From Paenibacillus spongiae (GTDB lineage: Bacteria > Bacillota > Bacilli > Paenibacillales > Paenibacillaceae), in NCBI RefSeq assembly GCF_024734895.1, contig NZ_CP091430.1:6652501-6716500 (forward strand): a DNA stretch of 64,000 bases. The letters are read 5' to 3'. Both the position numbers and the translations under genes were made by a program. Below the pieces are notes generated by a model, which was not told where the DNA came from, ran no database searches, and saw only the letters and a list, made by a program, of their open reading frames with translations. Shown here in pieces: positions 1-7,912 of the stretch (within the stretch, counting starts at the first letter, position 1; every line of letters starts with the position of its first letter).

Positions 1-310
1 CCGCCGCTTCCTTCTCCAGGAAGCGGATGATCCGGGCAGCGATGCCGCGGTTGCGGTACGCTGGCTCGACATAGAACCGCTTCAGCTCCGCGCTCGAGTC
101 ATCCAGCTGGCGTATAGCCCCGCACCCGACGGGCCGATCCCCGTCATAAGCGACGACAAACGTCACTTCTTGGACCGCCGGATCGGTGAAATCCAGCCCG
201 AAGATTTCCTCCGCCGGGTAACGGTTCAACAGATCGCGGTCAAGCTGTTCAACCAGCAGCTGCAGATCCGGATTCAACGGTTCTGCCAGAACAAGCCGAT
301 ACTCATTCAC
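1..310 (-). CDS. GNAT family N-acetyltransferase (3' end outside window)
   Basis: Reading the minus strand from GTG at 310 gives 103 codons beginning MNEYRLVLAEPLNPDLQLLV and still open at the window edge, so the C-terminus is missing. The stretch AELKRFYVEPAYRNRGIAAR is the typical GNAT strand beta4 plus acetyl-CoA pyrophosphate loop (R/Q-x-x-G-x-A motif), so the protein should transfer an acyl group from acyl-CoA to an unknown amine. The start is supported by AAGGAGATG placed 6 bases upstream of GTG. It lies 14 bases after the next gene upstream and is probably co-transcribed with it. The substrate cannot be inferred. Confidence 0.85.
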   Translation of the reverse strand, partial: MNEYRLVLAEPLNPDLQLLVEQLDRDLLNRYPAEEIFGLDFTDPAVQEVTFVVAYDGDRPVGCGAIRQLDDSSAELKRFYVEPAYRNRGIAARIIRFLEKEAA

Positions 311-324
311 GGGCTTTCATCTCC

Positions 325-732
325 TTATCGTTGCTTGCCTTCATGAAATACTTGATAGATCACATAATTGCTCGTCCACATTTCGCTCTCTACAATCCGC
401 TGCCGGCCTTCCGCATCCTGAAATAGGTAACCGGCTCCCAGCTGTTCGGTAAACCCCCAGCCGCGATGCTCCATCTCGGCAATAAGATGCTTGCCGCCAT
501 CGCCTTGATTGCCATGGAAACCGAGCCATTCCGACTTCTCGTCGGCGAGCACCGGATTTAAACCGCTGCGGCTGTCATGAACCGCCCGCAGAACCTCTTT
601 CTTCGATATCCCTTCCATGCCGATGGGCAAGGGCGGATAGTAGCTTTTACTATTATAAATGAATACGCCGGCCGCGGCGATAAGGAGGAGCAGGACGGCT
701 CCCGCCCATGTTAGCTTCGCATATCTCTTCAT
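325..732 (-). CDS. Small membrane-anchored extracytoplasmic protein, unknown function
   Basis: A 135-residue protein. Residues 8-26 form one hydrophobic segment after a basic N-terminus (MKRYAKLTW), which fits an uncleaved anchor or signal peptide; the rest is hydrophilic and probably outside the cell. The ATG has an excellent ribosome binding site (GAAGGAGCGGCT then ATG). No domain was recognised. It sits between the acetyltransferase and a DUF1361-type membrane protein on the same strand with short gaps, so it may be part of a 310-2253 transcription unit. Confidence 0.75.
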   Translation of the reverse strand: MKRYAKLTWAGAVLLLLIAAAGVFIYNSKSYYPPLPIGMEGISKKEVLRAVHDSRSGLNPVLADEKSEWLGFHGNQGDGGKHLIAEMEHRGWGFTEQLGAGYLFQDAEGRQRIVESEMWTSNYVIYQVFHEGKQR

Positions 733-766
733 AGCCGCTCCTTCTCTAAGGGAAGTCGCCCTCCCT

Positions 767-1579
767 CTAGTTCTTGCTCACCCGCAGGTGCGTGATCGCG
801 ATCAGAACGCAATAGCTCAGCAGCAAGCAGGCGAAGATGATCTTGGTGAACGCCAGAATGTGCAGCAGCTGCTCCCGCTCCATGAGCCTCGTGAACAAAT
901 CCGTCAGCAGCACTTGCGGTCTGGTCAGGACATCCCAGCTATTCCACCGGATAAAGCGCCCGATATAGATTCCGTAGCTGGCCAGCAGCAGCACCGTTAC
1001 AGCGAATATCCAGCCGACTGCCCGCCCGTACAGCTCCTTCACCAGCTCCTGCACGGAGAACAACGTATAGAAGCTGAGCAGGAGCCCGATGACCGCCGCA
1101 GTGAAGAATAGCATCAGATGGTGCCAGAACTCGATTTCGAATATAAACGGCATACCTGCCTCCGGCTTATAGTGGACGAAGGGGTGGAGGATATCGGTTA
1201 CCAAATACGCCGAATTAGGATAGAAGAACAGCCACAGCAGCACAACCGGGATGACGGCCAGCAGCCGCGCTCCCCGCTTCATATTCATGCCGAGAACTAG
1301 CCAATCCAGTATAAGCGCAAAACCGACCGGCACCCATGCGAGAAACATATCCCAATTTAAATATAAGTAAATGGTTCTGCCCGTATATTCCCGCAAGTAG
1401 GCCCCCAGGCCAAGACAGAAAAGCGTGGAAATAAACAGCAACGTCAATACGATGAGCTTCATCCGGTTCGTGCCAAGCTTCTGCAGCAGCAGCGGAAATC
1501 GCCTCCCAAGGACGGATATGCCTATAAGACGACGGTAATATGCAAAAAGTTCCCAAGTCCCCTCCCTGCCCTCGCTCAC
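767..1579 (-). CDS. DUF1361 family integral membrane protein
   Basis: 270 residues with about six hydrophobic segments. The features typical of DUF1361 are the segment NWDMFLAWVPVGFALILDWL and the motif LFFYPNSAYLVTDILH, where an FPN-x-x-Y-L-x-T-D core ends a helix. The function of the family is unknown. The start is uncertain: GTG at 1579 lies 18 bases after the upstream stop and has only a weak GGTGA site, while ATG at 1462 (MKLIVLTLLF) would give a 231-residue protein closer to the usual family length but has no clear binding site. Probably co-transcribed with the gene ending at 1597. Confidence 0.8.
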   Translation of the reverse strand: MSEGREGTWELFAYYRRLIGISVLGRRFPLLLQKLGTNRMKLIVLTLLFISTLFCLGLGAYLREYTGRTIYLYLNWDMFLAWVPVGFALILDWLVLGMNMKRGARLLAVIPVVLLWLFFYPNSAYLVTDILHPFVHYKPEAGMPFIFEIEFWHHLMLFFTAAVIGLLLSFYTLFSVQELVKELYGRAVGWIFAVTVLLLASYGIYIGRFIRWNSWDVLTRPQVLLTDLFTRLMEREQLLHILAFTKIIFACLLLSYCVLIAITHLRVSKN

Positions 1580-1596
1580 CCGTTCACCGAACCGTG

Positions 1597-2253
1597 CTAG
1601 CTTTCTATGCCATACCTTTTCTTCTCGCCATTGACTTCGATTTCAATGCCGATCTCGTTCGACCAGCCGGAGAAGCCGGTTCCTTCCGACAGCTTGCCCT
1701 TAAATGCCGCGCCGACACCAACCTTCTGATGAGGAGGAAGCGTAATCGTCATCGGCTCGAACTCGATCTTGGCTGTACCGCGTATCAGATAATGCCTGAC
1801 CGTTACATCCTTCTCCTTCCCATAGTTGATCAGCGTAACGGTGCAGTCCGCTTTCACATTCGCTTCTTCCGATTGATAGCTGCATTGGCTGTTCTTCTTG
1901 GAATAATCGACGGAGGAAATGGAACCCGAGTTGTACTTAAGCAGAATCATTGCATTCTCGGTCACGAACGGAAACAGAAACACGAATGCGATACAGCTCA
2001 GTATGATCCGACTCCGTATTTTGGGAAACCGGACTTGATAGAACTTCACCGCGCCGATGCAACCGGCAACAATGGCAAGCAGTCCGACATTAACCGAAAT
2101 ATGCAGCCCCGAATCGTACTCGGCATTGGTCCACGGCGGTATTCCAACCGCTCTGAATATACTGTCTCCGAAAGAATAGCCGAGGTGAGTGTTGGATATA
2201 AGCAGCAGACCGATCAGAATGAGAACGAAAAATAGAGCTTCTTTTCTACGCAT
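1597..2253 (-). CDS. Membrane protein with extracytoplasmic C-terminal domain, unknown function
   Basis: 218 residues. Three hydrophobic segments (about 7-20, 54-70 and 84-103) are followed by a hydrophilic C-terminal domain with beta-strand-rich character and two cysteines (SQC and ADC) that could pair outside the cell. The start has a textbook site (AAGGAGAGATGTC then ATG). It is first in the minus-strand run that continues into the DUF1361 gene 18 bases further on. I do not recognise a family. Confidence 0.75.
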   Translation of the reverse strand: MRRKEALFFVLILIGLLLISNTHLGYSFGDSIFRAVGIPPWTNAEYDSGLHISVNVGLLAIVAGCIGAVKFYQVRFPKIRSRIILSCIAFVFLFPFVTENAMILLKYNSGSISSVDYSKKNSQCSYQSEEANVKADCTVTLINYGKEKDVTVRHYLIRGTAKIEFEPMTITLPPHQKVGVGAAFKGKLSEGTGFSGWSNEIGIEIEVNGEKKRYGIES

Positions 2254-2280
2254 GACATCTCTCCTTAGTTACGCTTGAGC

Positions 2281-2630
2281 AGCTCCTGAAGGATATCCCG
2301 CAGCCGTACTTGATATAACATCATATCTTATCGTAGAACGGCGTTATGGCGGAGGCAACTTTTTATCTTTGGTGCGATCGCTGCTCCATCCTCGTTTACG
2401 GACTTTACTTCCAAAGGTTTCCTCGATCGACGATCGTCCGGGCTCCGATCTTCAACCGATTCGTGCAGCCCAGGGCCCGATCTTATTAAGGATAACAAAG
2501 AAGATCCCTTGCAGACAGAACGCTGGCCCGCAAGAGGATCACTTTATTCAAAGTGTCCGTCTTGAGGGTAACCGTTCATCCGGAGGGATCTTGTTCTCCT
2601 ATTGGATCTATATAGTGCCTTGAACCATAC
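2281..2630 (-). other. 350-bp non-coding segment with RNA-like local structure
   Basis: No convincing gene. Read on the minus strand there are several short self-complementary pieces, for example a CACTTT-GAAT-AAAGTG hairpin near 2540-2555, CGGAC pairing with GTCCG, and CTTTGG pairing with CCAAAG around 2375-2425, plus CGATCGACGATCG at 2427-2440. It could be a structured leader, a small RNA, or the non-coding end of an IS110-type element whose transposase gene is gone (an IS110-like gene fragment does occur at 39.1-39.3 kb). These are inferences; only the local complementarity is seen. Confidence 0.3.
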
Positions 2631-2635
2631 GTTGG

Positions 2636-2971
2636 TTAGCTCTGCTCCTCTGCTTTCGCCAGAGGATGCTTAGCCGCTTTCACGTCCAGACGCTCGACAA
2701 CCGTGCTGATGACGAAGTCCGGCGGCTGTTGATTCCGGCTGTTGCGATGCCCTTCGATATGCGCCGGGCTCTTCTCCCATCTCTTCCAGGCTTCTTCCGA
2801 CTCCCATCGAACCATGACGACGACCTGCTCCTCCTCGTCATTCCTGCGGCCTTTCTTGGCGCTTACGGTCAAATCGATAAAGCCCTCGATTTCCGTCATC
2901 GGTCCGCCGGGCTGGCTGAAACGCTCGATCACCTTGTCTGAGTAACCCGCCTTGACGGTAATTGTTCTCAT
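2636..2971 (-). CDS. IsdG/HmoA-type heme-degrading monooxygenase
   Basis: 111 residues starting MRTITVKAGYSDKVIERFSQ. This matches the antibiotic-biosynthesis-monooxygenase/IsdG fold: a ferredoxin-like beta strand, GFIDLTVS, VVVMVRWESEEAWKRW (the conserved Trp of the W-x-S/E-x-E-A-W segment) and an H-x-x-x-H near residue 75 where IsdG enzymes place the heme-ligand histidine. Such enzymes open heme to release iron in the cytoplasm. The promoter directly upstream carries a Fur box, which supports an iron role. The ATG at 2971 is chosen because the predicted transcript starts near 3024; the GGAGGAGGAGA site is unusually far (about 17 bases) from it. An in-frame TTG at 3019 is too close to the promoter. 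Confidence 0.8.
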   Translation of the reverse strand: MRTITVKAGYSDKVIERFSQPGGPMTEIEGFIDLTVSAKKGRRNDEEEQVVVMVRWESEEAWKRWEKSPAHIEGHRNSRNQQPPDFVISTVVERLDVKAAKHPLAKAEEQS

Positions 2972-3031
2972 CTGAATAAGTATGCGAATCTCCTCCTCCA
3001 ATCGAACTTGCTGCCGCAACCATTCTTATCC

Positions 3032-3060
3032 ATTATATTGATAACGATTCTCATTGTCAA
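3032..3060 (-). promoter_or_regulatory. SigA promoter with embedded Fur box
   Basis: On the minus strand a perfect -35 TTGACA (3055-3060) is separated by 17 bases from a perfect -10 TATAAT (3032-3037). The spacer carries GATAACGATTCTCATTGTC (3040-3058), 16 of 19 matches to the Fur consensus GATAATGATTATCATTATC. Iron-loaded Fur should block this promoter, so the heme monooxygenase gene that follows should be induced by iron starvation. Confidence 0.85.
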
Positions 3061-3117
3061 TTATTAAAAAGAGTGAGAAGAGCGGCTGCGATGCCCGACC
3101 GCTTCTCACTCCGTCCA

Positions 3118-4098
3118 TTAACTGTGGACGCGAAGAATGATTTTGCCCGTGTTCTTGTTCTGCTCCATATAATCATGCGCTTCGCCGGCTTGTTCCCAAT
3201 CCCATACCGAGTCTATGACCGGCTTCAGGCGGCCGTCCTCGAAGCGGGGCATGGCGAAGGCCGCGAACAGCTGCGTAAGACGAATTTTGTCCTTGGGAGA
3301 TCTGGAGCGCAACGCGGTTCCAATGACCTGCTGCCTGCGTCTTAGCAGCAGCCCCAAATCCATCTCATTGACGATGCTTCCACCCATCGTCCCGACGATA
3401 ATAAGGCGGCCGTCCATTGCCAGCGACTCCAGGTTCTGCTCCCAATACGGGGCGCCGATAAAATCCAGGATGATGTCCGCGCCCTGGCCCCCTGTGGCTT
3501 CCTTGACCCGGGGAGCGAACGGGCCTGCTTTATAATCGATGGCAAGACTTGCTCCCAGCTCCAGACAGGCGCTGCGTTTCGCTTCGCTACCAGCCGTCAC
3601 GATCGATGCGGCACCGGCTTCTCGGACAAGCTGGATCGCAGTCGTGCCTACCCCGCTTGCGCCGGCATGAATGAGCACGGTTTGGCCTTGAGCAAGCCCT
3701 CCGAGCTGGAAGAGATTCAGATAGGCGGTTAGAAAGACTTCGGGGATGGCCGCCGCTTCCTCGAATGAGAAGGAAGCGGGGATGCGGATCGCCATCCCGG
3801 CAGGAATGCTCACACGCTCTGCATATCCGCCCCCTGGAAGAAGAGCGCATACGCGGTCGCCCGGCTGCCAGCCGGTTACATTCGCGCCGACCTTCTCGAC
3901 CACGCCGGCCATCTCAAGGCCGAGAATGTCCGAGGCCCCCCTCGGAGGCGGGTAGAGCCCCCGCTTCTGGAGAAGGTCTGCCCGGTTAAGCGCGGTCGCA
4001 TGGACGCGTACGAGCAGATCTTCATCGGAATGCACAGGGTCGTCGGCTTCGCCAATCGAAAGACGTTTCGTGTGCTCATCGACAAGTACGGCCTTCAT
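3118..4098 (-). CDS. NAD(P)H:quinone oxidoreductase, zinc-independent MDR family
   Basis: 326 residues, the usual length for the QOR/PIG3 group of medium-chain dehydrogenases. The N-terminal GroES-like part (ALNRADLLQKRGLYPPP, then GLEMAGVV) is the quinone-reductase signature, and the Rossmann part carries VLIHAGASGVGTTAIQL, the A-x-x-G-V-G nucleotide loop. The structural and catalytic zinc cysteines of alcohol dehydrogenases are absent. It probably reduces quinones or enones with NADPH in the cytosol. The start is fixed by AAAAGGAGGCATCAAG then ATG. A ferredoxin gene lies 31 bases upstream on the same strand and may be co-transcribed. Confidence 0.88.
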   Translation of the reverse strand: MKAVLVDEHTKRLSIGEADDPVHSDEDLLVRVHATALNRADLLQKRGLYPPPRGASDILGLEMAGVVEKVGANVTGWQPGDRVCALLPGGGYAERVSIPAGMAIRIPASFSFEEAAAIPEVFLTAYLNLFQLGGLAQGQTVLIHAGASGVGTTAIQLVREAGAASIVTAGSEAKRSACLELGASLAIDYKAGPFAPRVKEATGGQGADIILDFIGAPYWEQNLESLAMDGRLIIVGTMGGSIVNEMDLGLLLRRRQQVIGTALRSRSPKDKIRLTQLFAAFAMPRFEDGRLKPVIDSVWDWEQAGEAHDYMEQNKNTGKIILRVHS

Positions 4099-4129
4099 CT
4101 TGATGCCTCCTTTTCCTGTATGACTAGGA

Positions 4130-4453
4130 TTAATCCTCAGGCCGGTTGCCCGGCTCCATGCCGGATTCGGAAGCGGTCATGACCGGCTTCACAGTGAGGT
4201 CGGTATGTACGCGGATCTGGCAGGAGAGGCGGATGTTCAGCTCCGTTATCCCTTTCTTCTCCCGAACAGCTTCTTCCCCTTCGCCGATCGGGCCTGCATC
4301 TCCTTCCAGGATCTCGACACGGCAGGTCGTACATCTGGCATGGCCGCCGCAGCGGTGCAGGATGTCCACTCCATTGTCCTCAAGGGTCAGCACCAGCTTC
4401 TTGCCTGCTTCTACTTCAAACGAACCTCTTCCTTCAACTTGAACCGTTGGCAT
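4130..4453 (-). CDS. 2Fe-2S plant-type ferredoxin
   Basis: 107 residues starting MPTVQVEGRGSFEVEAGKKL. The cluster motif is HRCGGHARCTTCRVEI, with the fourth ligand in LSCQIRV, that is C-x5-C-x2-C then a distal C, as in adrenodoxin/plant-type ferredoxins. It carries single electrons in the cytosol; the partner may be the quinone oxidoreductase encoded just downstream. In-frame ATGs at 4468 and 4459 also exist; 4453 is preferred because GGGGGTTATGATT gives the right spacing. Confidence 0.88.
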   Translation of the reverse strand: MPTVQVEGRGSFEVEAGKKLVLTLEDNGVDILHRCGGHARCTTCRVEILEGDAGPIGEGEEAVREKKGITELNIRLSCQIRVHTDLTVKPVMTASESGMEPGNRPED

Positions 4454-4695
4454 AATCATAACCCCCATTATTAAGTAGATGACCCATTCTGCGGTTTATG
4501 AAACATCAAGCAGTAATCTTTCCAATCCTGCCCCATTACTCCGCAGCTTAACTAATCATGGGTTATCAGGGGCAGTCTAGCAGAATAAGGGACATTGTTC
4601 AAGTTTACGGACTCAATACGGCATTATGGGGCAATAACGGATATCGATGCAACTTTTTCCGGTTTGAATCGTCATTAGAATTGGAGGTGTTCAAC

Positions 4696-5235
4696 ATGAA
4701 GAACAAACGATTTGGGGTTATGAGTTTAATGATGATGCTGGTCTTGACGCTTGCGCTCACGGCATGCACGAAGGACGAAGCGCCGAAGAACAACGCGGGT
4801 AATGACAAGACTAACGGAGCATCGAACGGCGTAGAAGAACCCGGCGTGCCTAACGACGAAAAACCGGATGGCGATACCGGCAATGATGGAAAGGAAGAGC
4901 CTACGGAGAATCCTAAGGAGAATTCTAATGAGAATTCTAAAGAGAATCCGAAGGAAGACCCGGATAATAACGCGAAGGACGACCCGAAGGACGCTGCGAA
5001 AACAGCGAAACAGGGCACCGGCATATATAAAGGGCAGATGGACTCCCATTCCATCGAAATTGAAACCGCGGACGGCCCGACCCCATTCCAGCTTGCCGAC
5101 GGCATGGAAGCCGTACTGGAGAAGCTGACGGAGGAAGATCCTGTTACGTTCGAGTATGTCGAGAAGGCTATTGAAGGCGACGATACGGTCAAGCAGCTTG
5201 TGCTCACGAAACTGGAGAAGGCCGCATCGAAATAA
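4696..5235 (+). CDS. Lipoprotein with Asn/Glu/Lys-rich linker
   Basis: 179 residues from ATG at 4696, after TTGGAGGTGTTCAAC. The signal peptide is followed by a lipobox (ALTACTK), so the protein should be lipid-anchored outside the membrane. Residues about 25-110 are a low-complexity, acidic linker with imperfect repeats of the ENPKENSNENSKEN type. The C-terminal 70 residues (GIYKGQMDSHSIEIETADGP onwards) look like a small folded domain of unknown function. The longer reading frame starting at 4558 is rejected. The next lipoprotein gene follows after 30 bases, so the two probably form an operon. Confidence 0.85.
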   Translation: MKNKRFGVMSLMMMLVLTLALTACTKDEAPKNNAGNDKTNGASNGVEEPGVPNDEKPDGDTGNDGKEEPTENPKENSNENSKENPKEDPDNNAKDDPKDAAKTAKQGTGIYKGQMDSHSIEIETADGPTPFQLADGMEAVLEKLTEEDPVTFEYVEKAIEGDDTVKQLVLTKLEKAASK

Positions 5236-5265
5236 TATTGTGACCTGAAGGGGGGTGCGATACCG

Positions 5266-6054
5266 ATGAGAACCGTCCGTTTATCTATTCTCATGGTTCT
5301 GGTCGTCGCGATCTTGGCCGCGTGCGGAGCAAAGGAAACCAAGGTCAAGAACGACAATCCGGGACCCGATACAACGGCAGCCGGTGATGGCACAACCACG
5401 GCGCAGGAGACGCAGCCGGCGGCCGACCCGGAATCGGTCAAGTCCTACCTGAAGGAAGCAAACTTGACCAACGGGGATATCTACTTGGATGGAAGCATCG
5501 TACATGTCAACATTGTCGGCCTCACGGCTGAAATTACGTCCGGGTTCGAGAAGAAATTCGATCCGTCGACGTTCCGGCTGCATGACGTGCGCTTCTCCAT
5601 TGAGGAGCTGACCCATGCACAAGATGCGCTGCATGATCATGAGTTTTACAAGAAGCTCAATCTATACAGCTCATCCATTGATGTCATCAATAATCAAGTT
5701 ACGATTACGATGCCGGATGATGCGGCGGACAAGGTGGAAGAGATCGAGAAGGTCGTGAACAAAGACCTGATCGACTATGACTTTGTGGCGCTAGGCGAGC
5801 CGCATATCGTCGGAAGCATCGCCGAAGTGGACGCCAAGAGCAAACGTATTCTCGTGCACGAAGACGGCGAAGAGAATCCGAACCTGTGGTTTTCATTCAA
5901 TGAATATTCCAAGCTAACCAGGGAAGACGGCGGTAATCTTTCCTTCAGTGAGTTCAAGAAGGGTCAGCGCGTTAAAGCTTGGACGACCGGGATGATTCAG
6001 GATTCATTCCCCGCTCAAGGCACTGCGCGCAAGGTTATCCTATTGGCAGAATAG
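5266..6054 (+). CDS. Lipoprotein with C-terminal DUF3221-like domain
   Basis: 262 residues with a signal peptide and lipobox (LAACGAK). The middle part (residues 60-175) alternates beta and helix without a known match. The last 80 residues, from HIVGSIAEVDAKSKRILVHE through LWFSFNEY to KKGQRVKAWTTGMIQDSFPAQ, resemble the DUF3221 domain found in Bacillus cell-surface lipoproteins, a small OB-like beta barrel. AAGGGGGGTGCGATACC precedes the ATG. It is followed by a strong terminator at 6097-6126, closing the lipoprotein pair. Confidence 0.82.
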   Translation: MRTVRLSILMVLVVAILAACGAKETKVKNDNPGPDTTAAGDGTTTAQETQPAADPESVKSYLKEANLTNGDIYLDGSIVHVNIVGLTAEITSGFEKKFDPSTFRLHDVRFSIEELTHAQDALHDHEFYKKLNLYSSSIDVINNQVTITMPDDAADKVEEIEKVVNKDLIDYDFVALGEPHIVGSIAEVDAKSKRILVHEDGEENPNLWFSFNEYSKLTREDGGNLSFSEFKKGQRVKAWTTGMIQDSFPAQGTARKVILLAE

Positions 6055-6096
6055 TTGCCCGTAACGTGCTTCTTCCCCTAATATCTTTCAACACTG

Positions 6097-6126
6097 ACCG
6101 GCGGATTGCGATCCGCCGGTTTTTTG
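6097..6126 (+). terminator. Intrinsic terminator after the lipoprotein pair
   Basis: A 10-bp perfect stem ACCGGCGGAT / ATCCGCCGGT with a TGCG loop, followed by TTTTTT. Confidence 0.9.
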
Positions 6127-6185
6127 TTTGCTTAAAACAGGTCTTCTTTACACAAACTGTAAGAAACCAGAAAGGAGAGATTCAC

Positions 6186-7793
6186 TTGCGCCGCATCTCA
6201 GTTACATGGATACTGATTCTGCTTCTTCTCGTCATGAATTCCGCTTGCAGCCGGAATGAAACGAAACCGAAGGAGCAGGACCTCAACGCCTTGAAATCGA
6301 AATCGGAAACGAGGCTTGGAACGCCTGCGAAGAAGGTGATTCTTATTGTCGCGGATTCCTTAATGAGCCGCTCGGTTGAGAAAGGCGCTGCGGACAATAA
6401 GCTCCCCGCGTTTCAGTTTCTGATGAAGCACGGCCGTTATTACAACGATGTTGTGAGCTCCTTCCCGACCATGTCGGTCACGATTGACAGCACCCTGCTT
6501 ACCGGCGAATACCCGGACGGCCATCATGTTCCGGGTCTAACCTGGTATTCCGCCCAAGAACGCAAGGTCGTCAATTACGGGACCGGCCCGACCGAAATCC
6601 TTCGTCAAGGGATGAATCAGGTGCTGGCTAATGCACTCATCCATCTGAACAGTTCCCACTTGAATCCGAATACACCGACGATATACGAACAATTAGCCAA
6701 GCGAGGGAGAACGACGGGTTCGATCAATGGTCTAATCTATAGAGGGAATGCGGATCACACGCTATCGATACCTAAGTGGCTTGATTGGCCTTCTTCGCTG
6801 CCCGCCGAAATAAAAGTGAAGGGGCCAGATTTTATGGCATTCGGCGCCCTTTCCAATCCGATGACGGACCGGCTTCAGCTGCCGGTCGGTCCGACACAGA
6901 AACTGGGCTTCAACGATGACTATGCGGTGAAGGTCTTGAATGAATTAATCAGGAGCGATTCATTGCCTGATTTCATGTATGTGTATTTACCGGATCTCGA
7001 TCAGAAGCTGCACCGCAACGGCCCTGATGAATTTGAGGGGGTCGTCAAGACCGACCGGCAGCTGCAGTCCATTCTGCAGGCATTCGGCTCTCCTGAGGAA
7101 GCGCTAAAGAAGGCCGTTATTATCATTGTCGGGGACAGCGGCGTCAGTCAGATTCTGCCCTCGCGCGACAATCCCGTCGTCGATTTGCCCAAGCTGCTGC
7201 AGAATTATGAGGTGCTGCGAACCGGTGAGACAGTCACGGAACAGACGGATATCGTGCTGGCCGTCAATGAAACGATGAGCTACGTGTACAAGCTGCATAC
7301 AGAGGATCGATTTGAGGCCATTGCGGATGTGCTTAAGACAGAGCCTAGACTGGATCTGATCGCATGGAAGGAGGGCGAATGGGTGAAGGTGGTTCAGGCC
7401 GGTACGTCCAAGGAATTGAAGTTTAGCGCTGCCGGCCCGATCAAGGATCGATATCGACAATCGTGGACCGTAGAAGGCGATCATCAAGTATTGGATCTGC
7501 GAGTCGATACGGCTGCCCACAGGGTAGATTATGACCGGTATCCGGATGGGCTTCGCCGTCTGTGGGGCGCCCTTCATTCCCACAAATCCGATTACCTGGT
7601 CGTTACGGTCAAGCCAGGCTACGAAATGACCGACCTTAGCTCGCCCAACCATAAGGGCGGCGGCGGGCATGGCTCTCTTGAACGAACGGAGTCGCTGGTT
7701 CCGCTGCTCATTGCCGGCACGGACAGACAACCGGCCTACTTGCGACTGAAGGACTTGCAGCCCTATCTGATCAGGCTGCTGTCGGAACGTTGA
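6186..7793 (+). CDS. Lipoprotein of the type I phosphodiesterase / nucleotide pyrophosphatase family
   Basis: 535 residues from TTG at 6186, after AAAGGAGAGATTCAC; the sequence then reads a signal peptide with lipobox MNSACSR. The alkaline-phosphatase-superfamily core is present: KVILIVADSLM (first metal Asp), SSFPTMSVTIDSTLLTGEYPDGH (nucleophile region PT-x-S), YLPDLDQKLHRNGPD (D-x-x-x-H metal site) and a C-terminal GGGGHGS histidine. The usual SDHG motif reads GDSGVS, so one expected metal-binding His is a Ser, and metal-site geometry or activity may differ. It is probably a surface-anchored hydrolase acting on a phosphodiester or sulfate-like substrate. Upstream in-frame codons back to 5979 lie inside the preceding gene and are not used. 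Confidence 0.85.
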   Translation: MRRISVTWILILLLLVMNSACSRNETKPKEQDLNALKSKSETRLGTPAKKVILIVADSLMSRSVEKGAADNKLPAFQFLMKHGRYYNDVVSSFPTMSVTIDSTLLTGEYPDGHHVPGLTWYSAQERKVVNYGTGPTEILRQGMNQVLANALIHLNSSHLNPNTPTIYEQLAKRGRTTGSINGLIYRGNADHTLSIPKWLDWPSSLPAEIKVKGPDFMAFGALSNPMTDRLQLPVGPTQKLGFNDDYAVKVLNELIRSDSLPDFMYVYLPDLDQKLHRNGPDEFEGVVKTDRQLQSILQAFGSPEEALKKAVIIIVGDSGVSQILPSRDNPVVDLPKLLQNYEVLRTGETVTEQTDIVLAVNETMSYVYKLHTEDRFEAIADVLKTEPRLDLIAWKEGEWVKVVQAGTSKELKFSAAGPIKDRYRQSWTVEGDHQVLDLRVDTAAHRVDYDRYPDGLRRLWGALHSHKSDYLVVTVKPGYEMTDLSSPNHKGGGGHGSLERTESLVPLLIAGTDRQPAYLRLKDLQPYLIRLLSER

Positions 7794-7823
7794 ACCTGGG
7801 CCCGCCGGCGGTCCAGATAAGAG

Positions 7824-7856
7824 AAACGCATCATGCCTTGGCGGCATGATGCGTTT
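7824..7856. terminator. Bidirectional terminator between convergent genes
   Basis: A 14-bp perfect stem (AAACGCATCATGCC with its complement, loop TTGGC) between the phosphodiesterase gene and the convergent zinc-ribbon gene. A-runs and T-runs on both sides allow use on either strand. Confidence 0.85.
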
Positions 7857-7912
7857 CGTGTTTCCAACCTGCCCATTCATATACTACTCCCGATTCACAT
7901 TCGGGAATGGGT

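Noticed and set aside
2369-2623. Plus-strand 84-codon reading frame
   Set aside because: No ribosome binding site and no protein-like pattern; the region looks like structured non-coding DNA.
4605-5441. Long minus-strand frame opposite the two lipoproteins
   Set aside because: Ser/Val-rich mirror of the Asp/Glu/Asn-rich linker, no start signal; the plus-strand lipoproteins have signal peptides and binding sites.
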